Both the position numbers and the translations under genes were made by a program. A stretch of 64,000 bases of DNA from Cyanophora paradoxa (taxonomy: Eukaryota; Glaucocystophyceae; Cyanophorales; Cyanophoraceae): contig QPMI01000295.1 in NCBI GenBank assembly GCA_004431415.1, positions 1-64,000 on the forward strand, given 5' to 3'. The notes beneath the pieces were generated by a model. That model saw nothing but the letters and a program-made list of their open reading frames with translations. It did not search any database and was not told where the DNA came from. Shown here piece by piece: positions 22,784 through 32,323 of this stretch; the stretch's first letter is position 1; each line of letters begins with the position of its first letter.

Positions 22784-23872
22784 CTACTTGGGGGGGTCGC
22801 GCCAGCCGGGGCGCGGCTCGTTCGGGCAATCCTTCACGACATGCCCGGGCTTGTTGCAGCGGAAACACATCCCGCTGTTGCGCTGCGACGGCGGGCGATC
22901 GCGGCCCTGGTGCTGGGGCCGCGGGTTGGCGTGCTGCACATACGGGCGCCCGCCGGCGGCCTCCGGGCCAGCAATGTTGAGCGCGTGCGCCAGCGCCGCA
23001 GCCGTGCCCCGATACTCCTCTGGCACACCTGCCAGCCGCTCGGCAAGCTTGTCGCCGCCCTTGTTGCGAATGTCGATCCGCTTCCGGAGCTCGTCGAGGA
23101 TTTTGAGGCTCTGCTTTACGTGATCGTAGCACGCAGTGCACGAAGAGCATCTCTTGAGCTGAAACTTAAGCTGCGATAGCTGCAGGGCAAGCTCACGAAG
23201 CCACGGGTTTTTGAGCTGCATAGCCTCATGGTTGTCTTTCTGCTGCTCGCCGAGCTGCTGCTGCTGCTGCTCTTGAAGCTTGATGACCGCGCTATCTATC
23301 CCACGCTGAAGTAGCTCAGCCCACGCTGGCGGAAGCGCACCCGCTGCCGGTTTGGTCGACGTTGGGGCAGTCGAGTTGCCAGCGGGTACAGCATAAGGGC
23401 CTTGAAGGTGACGGGTGAAGCCGGTTGACGGGCCAGCCGCGCCCGGATCCACTTGCGCCAAGTTCGGAAAGTTGCGCGCAGCCACTTGCTCTTCCTCGTC
23501 GTAGGCGCCACCGAACTGCTCACGCTGTGCCAGTCTAACGGCAACGTCGTCCTCAGGTTCATCTTCTGGGTCGGACTGCTGCTGGTCCGGATCCGGCGAC
23601 ACGGCTTTCTCCTTGCCTTTGCGAGATCGCGTCGGCGGAGGTGCAGGCTGCTCCTCCTCCGCACTGTCGTTGGCCGGAGCTTGAAGACGAGATGACGACC
23701 TCCGGGCCTGGGGCGCGGGGGTCGTCGCCGTCTTGGGTTTGGCCGACTTGCGCGCACCAGTGGCCGTTGACTTGCGTTTCTGCGCCGCCTCGGCACAGGC
23801 GACGAGCAGAATGATGGTCAAGACGACTACGAACAGAGGGGCCCACGATGGGCTCCTCCGCGAGCGAGCCAT
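22784..23872 (-). CDS. Gag-like protein of the YR retrotransposon (intact)
   Basis: 362 residues, start at 23872 eight bases after repeat A. Order: basic start MARSRRS, hydrophobic segment APLFVVVLTIILLVACAEA (about 10-30) resembling a signal peptide or anchor, Lys/Arg- and Pro-rich linker, acidic stretch (SDPEDEPEDDVAVRLAQREQ), Gln-rich coiled coil (QEQQQQQLGEQQKDNHEAMQ), a Leu-rich helical region with a CxxC (SCTACYDHVKQSLKILDELR), and a C-terminal zinc knuckle CFRCNKPGHVVKDC (CX2CX4HX4C). The knuckle would bind RNA during particle assembly. Homologous throughout to the Gag at 59384-60520. The membrane-like N-terminus is odd for Gag but conserved between both families. Confidence 0.85.
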   Translation of the reverse strand: MARSRRSPSWAPLFVVVLTIILLVACAEAAQKRKSTATGARKSAKPKTATTPAPQARRSSSRLQAPANDSAEEEQPAPPPTRSRKGKEKAVSPDPDQQQSDPEDEPEDDVAVRLAQREQFGGAYDEEEQVAARNFPNLAQVDPGAAGPSTGFTRHLQGPYAVPAGNSTAPTSTKPAAGALPPAWAELLQRGIDSAVIKLQEQQQQQLGEQQKDNHEAMQLKNPWLRELALQLSQLKFQLKRCSSCTACYDHVKQSLKILDELRKRIDIRNKGGDKLAERLAGVPEEYRGTAAALAHALNIAGPEAAGGRPYVQHANPRPQHQGRDRPPSQRNSGMCFRCNKPGHVVKDCPNEPRPGWRDPPK

Positions 23873-23880
23873 GACCTCAG

Positions 23881-24039
23881 CTTAGAGGCCTTGGCTGCGA
23901 AGCAAGACTGAGGCTTGTACCCCAGGGGCGCACTTATAACTTGTAAGTGCGCCCCTTGTACATATGTGCGTAAGCAAGGCTGCCTTTATTTGGCAGCCAT
24001 ACACTGCCCTATGCTACGCTGACGCTCACATAGGTTCGA
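23881..24039 (-). repeat. Outer A repeat (5' end of the YR retrotransposon)
   Basis: Third copy of A, identical to 21838-21996 apart from the boundary; the element ends in GGTTCGA and host sequence begins CTAAAGAGAAAG. On the minus strand it leads directly into the gag start, so it likely carries the promoter and leader. Confidence 0.8.
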
Positions 24040-24547
24040 CTAAAGAGAAAGTATTACACATACATTGCGTTGCCTCTCGTCATGTAGAAACGGGGCAACG
24101 CAGCGAATCGAGCACGGGGGGCCTGGGCGCCCCCACAGCCCTCTCCTCATCTACTGCTGCTCAGCAGCATCTAGCAGCATCCAGCAGCATCTATCATAGT
24201 AGTGTAGCTAGATGCCGCGATAGGTAAAACAGTAGCGAATAGCTATCTCAAAGTGTTATACATGTGGTGCGAGCACGGGCCAGGGTCGGGTCCGGCTCGG
24301 CGAGGCATGAAAAGGGGTGTCTAGGACGAATAATGATGGAGGGCCGGAAAGCAACGCGCTTAACTAGCGCGGGGGTGCCACGGCGATCTAATTGCGCCGC
24401 CGTGGAATACTCTGATGGAGATACGGACGGGAAAGGCCCGACCTGGGGCGCGCGCCCGGCCCCGGGCCCTGGGTGAATAAGGCTGCATAGAAGAGCGCTC
24501 AACTAGCGCTGGACCGGAGGTGACGGTGCCCCCGGGGGTCCGGGGCC
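24040..24547. other. Intergenic region between retrotransposon and ABCC gene
   Basis: Lower-GC sequence with a short CAGCAGCATCTAG repeat tract at about 24155-24200. It should contain the ABCC polyadenylation region. No gene seen. Confidence 0.45.
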
Positions 24548-27500
24548 TCACTGGGAGGCGGTGCCGCGGCTCAAGTCCGAGTGGACGGAGGCGGACGGGG
24601 AGAGGGCGGAGGCGGAGGCGGCGGGGGCGTGGGCGAGGTCCGAGTGGAGGGAGTGGGAGCGGGCGGGGCCGGCGCGCCCCGCGGCGCTGGCGAGGGCGAT
24701 GTGCTGCGAGGCGGAGCGGGCGAGGTGCTCGGGGACGGACTGCGAGTGGGCGACGCCGCCGGCGCGCGCCGCGAGGCCGGTGTAGAGCGAGGGGGAGGGG
24801 GAGATGGCGAGGCCCGAGAGCACCGAGGGGGAGCGCGAGGGGCCCTCGGGCACCGGCGTGAGCGCGGGGCCCGCTCCCGCCCCGGCGCCTCGTCCACGAC
24901 CTGCCGGGGGGCGCGGCGTGAGGCGGCGGCGGCGCGGCGCGGCGGGGGCGGCGTGGAGGGGAACTGGATGTCGCGGTCGATGTCGAGGGAGGCGCCGCGG
25001 GAGATGGAGGCGGCGCGCCGCAGCGACTCCGCCGCCGCGCCGTGCATGGAGATCGACGAGGCGCGCGGCAGGTGCTCCCGCTTCGGCCCTGCGCCCGGCG
25101 CCCTCAGCCCGGGCCGGCACGAGCTCGGGGGCGGGGCGGGGGCGGACCGATGGCGTCGCGGAGGGCGGCGGCGCCGAGGCCGGTCTCCTCGACGAGGCGG
25201 GCGAAGTGGGAGGCGGGGTTGTCGAGGAGCGCCGCGGGGGCATCGAACTCGATGGGGAGGCCGGCGTCCATGAAGAGAATCTTATCGGAGGACACGATGG
25301 TGTCCAGCCTGTGGGCGATCTGGATGATGGTCGCCCCCTGGAAGACGGTCTCGATGGTGGAGACGAAGAGGGACTCCGTCTTCGGGTCCACCGACGCGGT
25401 CGCCTCGTCGAGGACGAGGATGGAGGAGCGCTTGAGGACGACGCGGCAGAGGCAGCAGAGCTGCCGCATCCCCAGCGACCAGTTCGAGCCGCCCTCCGCC
25501 ACCTCCGCCTCGAGCTTGCCCGGGAGCGCCTCGACGTACTCCTTGAGGTGGGAGGTGCGGAGGGCCTCCCAGATCTCGGCGTCCGAGTAGGCCCCGAAGG
25601 GGTCCAGGTTGCTCCGCACCGTCCCCCGGAACATGATGGGCTCCTGGGGGATGATGGCGATGCGGGAGCGGAGCTCCTCGAGGGGCATGCGGCCCGTGTC
25701 CACCCCGTCGATGAAGATGCTCCCCGACTTGGCCTCCACCAGCCGGAACAGCGCGATGATCAGCGTCGACTTCCCCTGCCCGCCCCCGCCCCCGTCAGCC
25801 CCGTCAGCGCCACCCTCGGGCCCCGGCCGGGCGCGCGCACCGAGCCCGTGCGGCCGACGACGCCGACCTTCTCCCCAGCCTGGATCGTCAGCGTCACCCC
25901 CTTGAGCGCCGCCGGCTGCCCCCCAGCGCTCAGCGTCGGCCCCGGGGCGGGCGCGGGCGAGTTGGCGAGGGGGCGGCGCGCTGGGGGGGACCTGGTGGGG
26001 GAGGTAGTGGAGAACGACCTTGTCGAACTTGATCTCGCCGCGCGCCGGCCAGCTCGCCTCCACCTTCGGAGCGTCCGGGCCCGCCTCGGGCTCCTGCCCC
26101 ACCGCCTCCGACCCGTAGCTGCCGGGGCGGGGCCGCGTGGGTGCGGGGAGGGGGCGGCGGGGCGGCGGGGGCACGCACTACTCGATGGCGGTGACGGAGG
26201 AGACCTGCGAGTCGATGTCGGCGTAGCCGCGCACCACCCACGTGAAGAAGACCAGCGCCTGGCCCCGGCCCGGGGTCAGCGCCGGCGCGTCGGGGACGAG
26301 GGCGGGGGCGGGAGGGCGCCTGGAGGGAGTTGGAGATGGTGAGGCCGAGGGTGCGGGGCGGGTAGTCGTCCCGCATCCCCACGCACAGCAGCGCGTTGCC
26401 CAGGATGATCAGCGCCCCGACGAAGTCGAGGCGGAACTGGGGTCGCGTCGGCGCGGGGCGGGTGCTGCAAGGGGGCCGGGGCGTGGGCGGGGGCGCACCG
26501 CGAGCCAGATGGAGGCGGCGTCCTGGTTGAAGACGCAGCGGTGGTTCCCGTCGACAAGCGCCGCGCTCTCCGCCGTGAAGCGGCCCTCCTCACCGAACGC
26601 CCGGATGACCGGCAGGCCCAGGATCGCCTCGTTCAGGTGCGAGAGCACCTGCCCCGCGGGATCAGGCGGGGAGGGGGGAGGCGGGGGCGCGGGGCGTCGG
26701 ACCTTGCCGTTGGTGGCGCCGGAGAGGCGCTTGAGGGCGCGGCCGGCGCCGAGGTAGAGGCGCAGGTAGAGGAAGAAGGCGGCGAAGAGCCCCGCCGTCA
26801 CGATCGCGAAGAGCGGCTGCCCGCCCCGCCTCGGCGCGCGCGGCGCCCGGCCATGGGCGGGGGCGGCGGGGGCGCACGAGGACGGCGGAGGAGAGGGAGA
26901 CGGTGGTGAGGAGGATGCAGAAGTAGACGAGGGTGATGTGGAAGACGTCCGGCAGGCTCTCGTCCACCTGCGGGGCGCGCCTCGCGATCAGCCCGCCGCC
27001 CCCCCGCCCTCGCGAGCGCGACCGCGGCGCGCCTGGTCCAGGGCCCCCGCGAAGCAGTTGAGCACGCGGCCGAGCGGCGTGACGACGAAGAAGGCGAAGG
27101 GGGCCCGCAGCACCCGCCCGAACGTGTTGTTGTGCAGCGCCAGCGAGGCCTGCGCCGGCCGGGGCGGCTCGGGGGCGGCTCGAGGGAGGGGCGGGGCGGG
27201 GGCGGGCGGACGCGGCGGGCGATGCGGTAGAAGGAGAGGCCGCGGATCATGAGCCAAATGCCGAACCCGACCACGAACCCGAACCTGCGGCGGCCAGCGC
27301 GCTCGGGCCGGGCCCCCGGCACGGCGCCCGCGGCGGCGGCGGCGCTGGGCGCATGCGCACTGCACGAAGGCGTAGAAGCTGTTGTCCGCCTTGACGAGGA
27401 TGGGGCGCCCCGGCACCTGTGCCCCCGTCCACACGTTCAGCCAGCTGCGCGCGCCACGTCGCCCGTCAGCGCCCGATGAGAGGGGCGCGGGATCCGGAGG

Positions 27501-30500
27501 GGCGAGGGCCGGTGCAGCGCACTAGTCGTTGCCGATGCGGACGCATTGCGCGAAGACGTGGATGGCGATCGAGATGAGCGCGAGGGTCGTCCCCGCCCGC
27601 CGCGCCCACACCTGCAGCCCGCAAAGGATCGCGCCCGATATTGGACCCAGCGACTCCGAGGAGCGAAGCGGACCCGGTAGGACTCGAAGCCGGTCTTCTT
27701 CATGGACTCGTCCTCGACGATCATCTTGGGGGCCGCCTTGGCCTTCTTGCCCTTGGCGGGGGCCGGGGCGAGCTTGGCGCGGGCGAGGGCGGCGGTCCCG
27801 TCGTCGTCGAAGTCGAACGAGGAGCGCGTCTGCGGGCGGCTCGGGATGAGCGCAGGGCGGGCGGCGGCGGGGAGAGTGCGAGGGGATGGGGACCTGGACG
27901 GGGAGGGGCAGCTGCTGGGGGGGCAGGTCGTCGGCGGCCCCCACCAGCAGGTCCGTCACGTGCGGCTTGATCAGCTCCTGCCCGCCCCGCCCCGCGCCCC
28001 CGCTCAGCCGCGCTCCAGCCGGCGCCGGGCGCCGCCTCGCCCCGCCCTCGCCGCGCGCACCCGGTTGTACGCGCCGTAGTAGACGAGGCGGCCGTGGGAG
28101 AAGACGCCGCACAGGTCCGACTGCGCCAGCAGGTGCACCTTGTGCGTCGACATCTGCCGCGGCGCCGGCGCGCGTCGGGGGCAGGGGCGGCTCGGGGCGC
28201 GGGGTGCTGGTGCTGGGGCGCACGAGGATGGTCTTGCCGGCGAGGAGGCCGCGGATGCAGTACTGGAAGATGTGGTTCGCCGTGTGCTGGTCCACCGCGC
28301 TGCCCCGCCCGGGCCGCCTCAGGCCCCGCCCCACCCGACCCCACATCGGTGTCGATGCGGCCGGACCTGAGGGGCGCGTCCAGGAAGAAGACGTCGGCGT
28401 CGGAGTAGACGGCGCGGGCGAGGCTGATGCGCTGCCGCTGGCCCCCGGAGAGGTTCGCCCCGCGCTCCCCCAGCTCCGTCAGGTCCCCGTTCGCCATCAT
28501 CCTGCGCCGCGTCAGAGCGCGAGGGGCTCGGGGGCGGGGGCGGGGCGGGGGAGATGCGCACCGGAAGTCGGCCTCGAGGGCGCAGGCGTGGACGACGCGG
28601 GCGTACTTGACGGGGTCGAAGGGCCGCCCGAAGAGGATGTTGTCGCGCACGCTCAGGTTCTGGATCCAGGCCCACTGGGGCACGTACGCCACGCGGCCGC
28701 CGAGCGCGCACTCGCCGCGGGTGACGGAGGCGAGGCCGAGGAGGGCGGCGAAGGCGGAGGTCTTGCCGGAGCCGACGACGCCGGTGACGGTGAGGAGCTT
28801 GCCGGCGGGGAGCTCGAAGGAGACGTCGTGGAGCACGGGGGGCGTCAGCTTCCCGTCCACCACGTACGCCACGTCGCAGTTCCGCTGCCCCGCCCCCGCC
28901 ACTCAGCCCCGCCAGCCCGCCCGGCCGGCGGCGGGGCGGGCGGCGCACCATGAAGCACGTGGGGGCGGCGAGGCGGGAGGAGCCCTTGGTCTCGGGGCGG
29001 AGGAGGTACGCCTGCAGGCGCTGCACCGCCGAGAGGGACTCTACACCCGGCGTGAGGCGCAGGCGGCTCGGGCTGGAGGCCCCGCGGCGGGGCCGGCGCC
29101 CGTGCGCACCGGTGAAGTTCTTGAGGGCCTTGGGGAGCACGACGAGGGGGAAGCGGAGCGTGTTCTGCCCCCCGCCGCCCCTCAGCGCTGGAGGGGGCCG
29201 GGGGGTGCGGGGCGGGGGCGGACGAAGAGGCTGAGCGTGGTGAAGGCGATGCTGGCGTTGAGGATCATCGCGTCCGGCACGCCCACGTTCACCGGGTCCG
29301 TCAGCCTGCCCCCCGTCCTCATCAGCCCGGGGCGCGGCCGGGCCGGGGCCGGGGGCGGGGCCGGGGGCGGGGGCGGACATGGAGAACATGGTGATGGCCA
29401 TGGCGGGGGGGATGATGAAGACGATCATCAGGGAGACGCTGCGGGGGGCCGGGTGAGGCGCAGGCCCGCGCCGAGGCCGGGGCGGGGGCCGGGGCGGGGC
29501 GCGCCTCTTGAGGATGGCGGCCTTCCAAGCGAGGTCCATCTCCTGCGAGCGGTACTCCTGCACCTTCTTCTCGAACTGCTTCTCCCAGCAGCTGCGCACC
29601 CCCGCGCGCTCAGCCAGGGCCCCCTCGCGATGGCGACGGGGATCGGGGCGCCGGCGCACTAGAACTTGACGACTTTGATGGCCATGAGGATCTCGTTCAT
29701 CATCTGCACGCTGCGCGCGCGTGAGGCCTCCTGGATGCGGCCCGACGGAGCGGGCGCGGCGGCGTGCGGGGCCGCCGGGGCGGCGCGCACCGCAGGTCCG
29801 TGAAGGCGACCGTCTTCTTGCGGAGGTAGGCCGTCTTCTTGCCTGCGCGCCCCGTGATCATGAGCCCCGCCCCCGCCCCCGCCCTCCCGATCCCGCTCGC
29901 GCTGGCCCGGGCCCCGCACCGATGAAGAATTGCGTGGGGACGACGACGAGGAGGATGCCGACACCCGGAAGCACCGAGATTTTCAGCTGGGTGGCAAGGA
30001 GGATGCAGATCGCTGCGCGCGCCGGCCCCGCGGCTCGCGGTCGGCCCTTGCACAATTGCAACAGAGCTGGGGCGGATTTGATCGCACCGACGGCCTCCAC
30101 GGGGCCCGACCAGAGGTAGTGCAGCGTCGTGCAGGCCTGTTGCACGTCGCGAGCGCGCGGTCATTGCCGTGGTCAGGCTCGAATGACCTCGGGATCAGAT
30201 TCGGGAGGGGCGGCGGGCGCGCCTCCTGGAGCTTCTGGCAGTCTACGGCGGCGAGGGAGACGACGTCGCCCGTCGAGACGGTCACGTCCTCCAGCTTCAT
30301 CGACTTGCGGAACACCGCCGACAGCAGCGCCGCCCGCACCTGCCCACCCCCACCCGCCGCCCGGTCACGCGCCGCCGCGCGGGGCGGGGCGGCTGTGCAG
30401 CGGGCCGGCCGGACCTTCACGCCCAGAGCAGCCGACCGTGCGGTCATCTGCTGCATGGCCATGGAGAGGAACCTTCGAGGGCTCAGCAGCGCTCACGAAT

Positions 30501-31654
30501 TTGATCCTCAAATATTTGCAATTGGCACACCAGCAATCTAGGAAGAAGAATATAGCAAGGATCCACCCTTTGGATGCGCCGGGCATGCGACCCGCCTTCT
30601 TGTCATTGTTGTAGCCTGCGCGCACGCGAATCATTTCGCGATCGCAAGAACAAATCTAGCTGGGCTCGAGCTGCACAGACGCGTACGCGTACGCGTACGG
30701 AGCATTTGAATACGCGAAACGCACCCTCAGCCCACAGCAGAAGCTCGCGAACAAAGAAGAATGCGGCGAGAATAATAAGAATGCCCCAAATAGCTTTCCA
30801 AACCTGGGCGATCGACCGTACGCGTTAGCGCCCGGCGCGGTTTCTGAGGAGCGGCCACGGAGACATCGCGCATATACATGCGCCTGCGCACCCCCGCCTT
30901 GAAGAATTCGCGAGCGAATACGCGCTGCAGCGTGCCGCGGAGGTTTGGCTCTCGGCCCTCCTTCTCCGCGGCCGCCTTTTCCGCTGCCCACTCCGCCTCG
31001 AATCGCGAAGAGCAAACGCCGGACGTCATTCCCTTGGGGAGCGACAAATCGTCCTCCGTGAGCTGGCCAGTCCTCCCCTTTCGCACAAGCGGGTTCATCC
31101 TGCCGCGATCAAATTCGCATGAGCTCAAGACGCGCTCGATAGCGCGCGCCCGGGCATGCATATGGTTCTAGATCATTCCAGATGGCTGCGGCCTATTACT
31201 GCACTTCGCGCATTGATCGAAGCGCGTTTTAGAATGCTCGCGAATATGCGACCGTGCCGTTGCAGGACCGGGTGCGAAATGACCCCGCGCGCGCAGGCAT
31301 GCGCAGGTGAGGAAAGCGTGCGCACCACCAGAATGAGACTCGCGAGAGCCATCCCGCGGACTCGTAGCTGGTTGATGGCTGCGTCTTCACATCGTCCGAG
31401 TCGGTCTCACCAGATTCAGCCACCGACGCCTTTTCCAGCGCCGCTTGTTGCGGTGTCGCCGAAGGAGTCGGAGTGTTTACTGGCAAGACTTTCAGCGGGT
31501 TCGCAGCGGCGGCAGCGGTGTTGGGCGCTGCATGATTCGTGGCGGACAGCACGACATCCGAAAGAGAGGCGGTTTCCGCCGCGGGGCGGAACTGCACGGC
31601 CGGCAGCTGCGTTGGTGATGGGCATGGAGCCGCACCGCCTGCGGCTGCCGACAT
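24548..31654 (-). CDS. ABC transporter, subfamily C (MRP-like), full length, many introns
   Basis: ATP-driven exporter of conjugates and organic anions, with two TMD-NBD halves. The N-terminal exon (31654 on) carries the ABCC entry motif YESAGWLSRVSFWW, and the next NPLVRKGRTGQLTEDDLSLP and LRGTLQRVFAREFFKAG. TMD1 helices include GWILAIFFFLDCWC; further exons give MKLEDVTVSTGDVVSLAAVD, MNEILMAIKVVKF and MIVFIIPPAMAITMFSM. NBD1: Walker A GVVGSGKTS (about 28780), signature LSGGQRQRISLARA, Walker B FFLDAPL with Ala where most ABCCs have Asp, then VDQHTANHIFQYCI. NBD2: Walker A GRTGS|GKSTLI restored by splicing near 25782-25839, signature SLGMRQLCCL (Met for the usual Gln), Walker B ILVLDEATASVD. 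The C-terminal tail is Ser-rich with repeated SLHSDLAHA/SVHSDLSRG, stop at 24548. NBD1 is probably weak in hydrolysis, as in other ABCCs. An ACGCGT microsatellite lies near 30680 in an intron. Confidence 0.85.
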
Positions 31655-32323
31655 GAAGGCCGTTCCTTCAAGGAAGGAAAGTTTCTCGCCGGATGCGGAA
31701 AACGGGGGCGGGCGACTACAGTGCTGCTGCTAAGTTTCACGTGCACGCTGCCTCCGCTGCTGCTGCGCGCGCTCGGGCTCCTTCTCGCGGCGGCGACACG
31801 CGGCGCGTCGCTCCGTGGAGTTGTTGGGCACGACTGTGTTATCGCAAGAGGAGCGCGCGCGGAGTCTAATTAATCCTCTGTAAGCTTTTTTTTACTTTTC
31901 CCGTCTTACTAAAATGTCTTTCCCCCCCTCTTTCTCCTTATTAAAATCCTTTAAGTTAAAGTTCGGTACCCGCGCTTTAGCGCAGTGGTATAAGGTCGTG
32001 CTACGACCTCCCGGATTCCCGGGTTCGGTTCCTGCTGTTTCCGCTACGTTGTACTTCGAATCCCTGTGATTCCCGATACCGTGACTTGTATCCTCGTTGT
32101 GTACTACGAGTGGGCACGCCCACCGTAGATCTTTAAAAAAAAAAAAAGTTCGGTACCAGTTACATAATTTATATAATTAACGGTTTTCTCCTCTTCGTAT
32201 GACCCAGCTAGTCGCGATCGCGAACGAAGTGCGTCTCTACCCAGCGCATCGACTTGAACCAACCGCGGCCAGACGCACCCAGCTAGCGACACGTCCGGGG
32301 GCGGATCAGAACATTAGGGCGCG
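31655..32323. promoter_or_regulatory. Divergent intergenic region, ABCC / CWH43, holding a SINE
   Basis: About 670 bp between divergent start codons, unusually AT-rich for this window (31870-31960 and 32130-32190). It must contain both promoters and is interrupted by a tRNA-derived SINE at 31971-32144. Confidence 0.5.
31971..32144 (+). mobile_element. tRNA-derived SINE with poly(A) tail and 13-bp target duplication
   Basis: The 5' part (about 31971-32043) looks like a tRNA: A-box TTTAGCGCAGTGGTATAAGG, a 5-bp anticodon stem AGGTC/GACCT with loop GTGCTAC (anticodon GCT in position), and B-box GGGTTCGGTTCC. The acceptor stem does not pair, so it is not a functional tRNA. An unrelated tail ends in CTTT and about 13 A. 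The element is flanked by direct copies of AAAGTTCGGTACC at 31958-31970 and 32145-32157. This is the signature of LINE-mobilised SINE insertion. A partner LINE is not in the window. Confidence 0.85.

Larger units (their letters stand above)
12810..24039 (-). mobile_element. Composite tyrosine-recombinase (DIRS/Ngaro-like) retrotransposon with two gag cassettes
   Basis: Read on the minus strand the order is A(24039-23881), gag, B-A junction (22057-21838), second gag copy, B-A junction (20018-19800), RT-RNase H, tyrosine recombinase, B (12870-12810). Gag has a CCHC knuckle, RT has YVDD, RNase H has TDAS, and the recombinase replaces the DDE integrase, all typical of YR retrotransposons. There is no LTR pair and no obvious target duplication: the left host flank ends ...CTGAAGT and the right begins CTAAAGAG. 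In Ngaro-type elements the split repeats are normally A-ORFs-B-A-B; here B-A junctions separate gag from pol. The complex lies between the P450 and ABCC genes. Most of its genes are broken (single-base shifts, an insertion), so this copy is probably not autonomous. Confidence 0.85.

Noticed and set aside
22706-23179. Plus-strand open frames opposite gag (also 20667-21083)
   Set aside because: Antisense shadows of gag; the minus-strand frame has the CCHC knuckle and a homologue at 59384-60520.
12784-24051. Target duplication GACTAAAGA seen near both outer ends of the first complex
   Set aside because: GACTAAAGA occurs about 25 bp inside the left host flank but directly at the right end, so it is not symmetric; probably chance, or a trace of the recombination site.
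24155-24200. CRISPR-like or satellite array of CAGCAGCATCTAG
   Set aside because: Only a few imperfect short units with no spacers; a simple microsatellite in a eukaryotic intergenic region.
31971-32043. A functional tRNA-Ser(GCT) gene
   Set aside because: The acceptor stem does not pair and the long variable arm expected for tRNA-Ser is missing; target duplications and poly(A) identify a SINE head.
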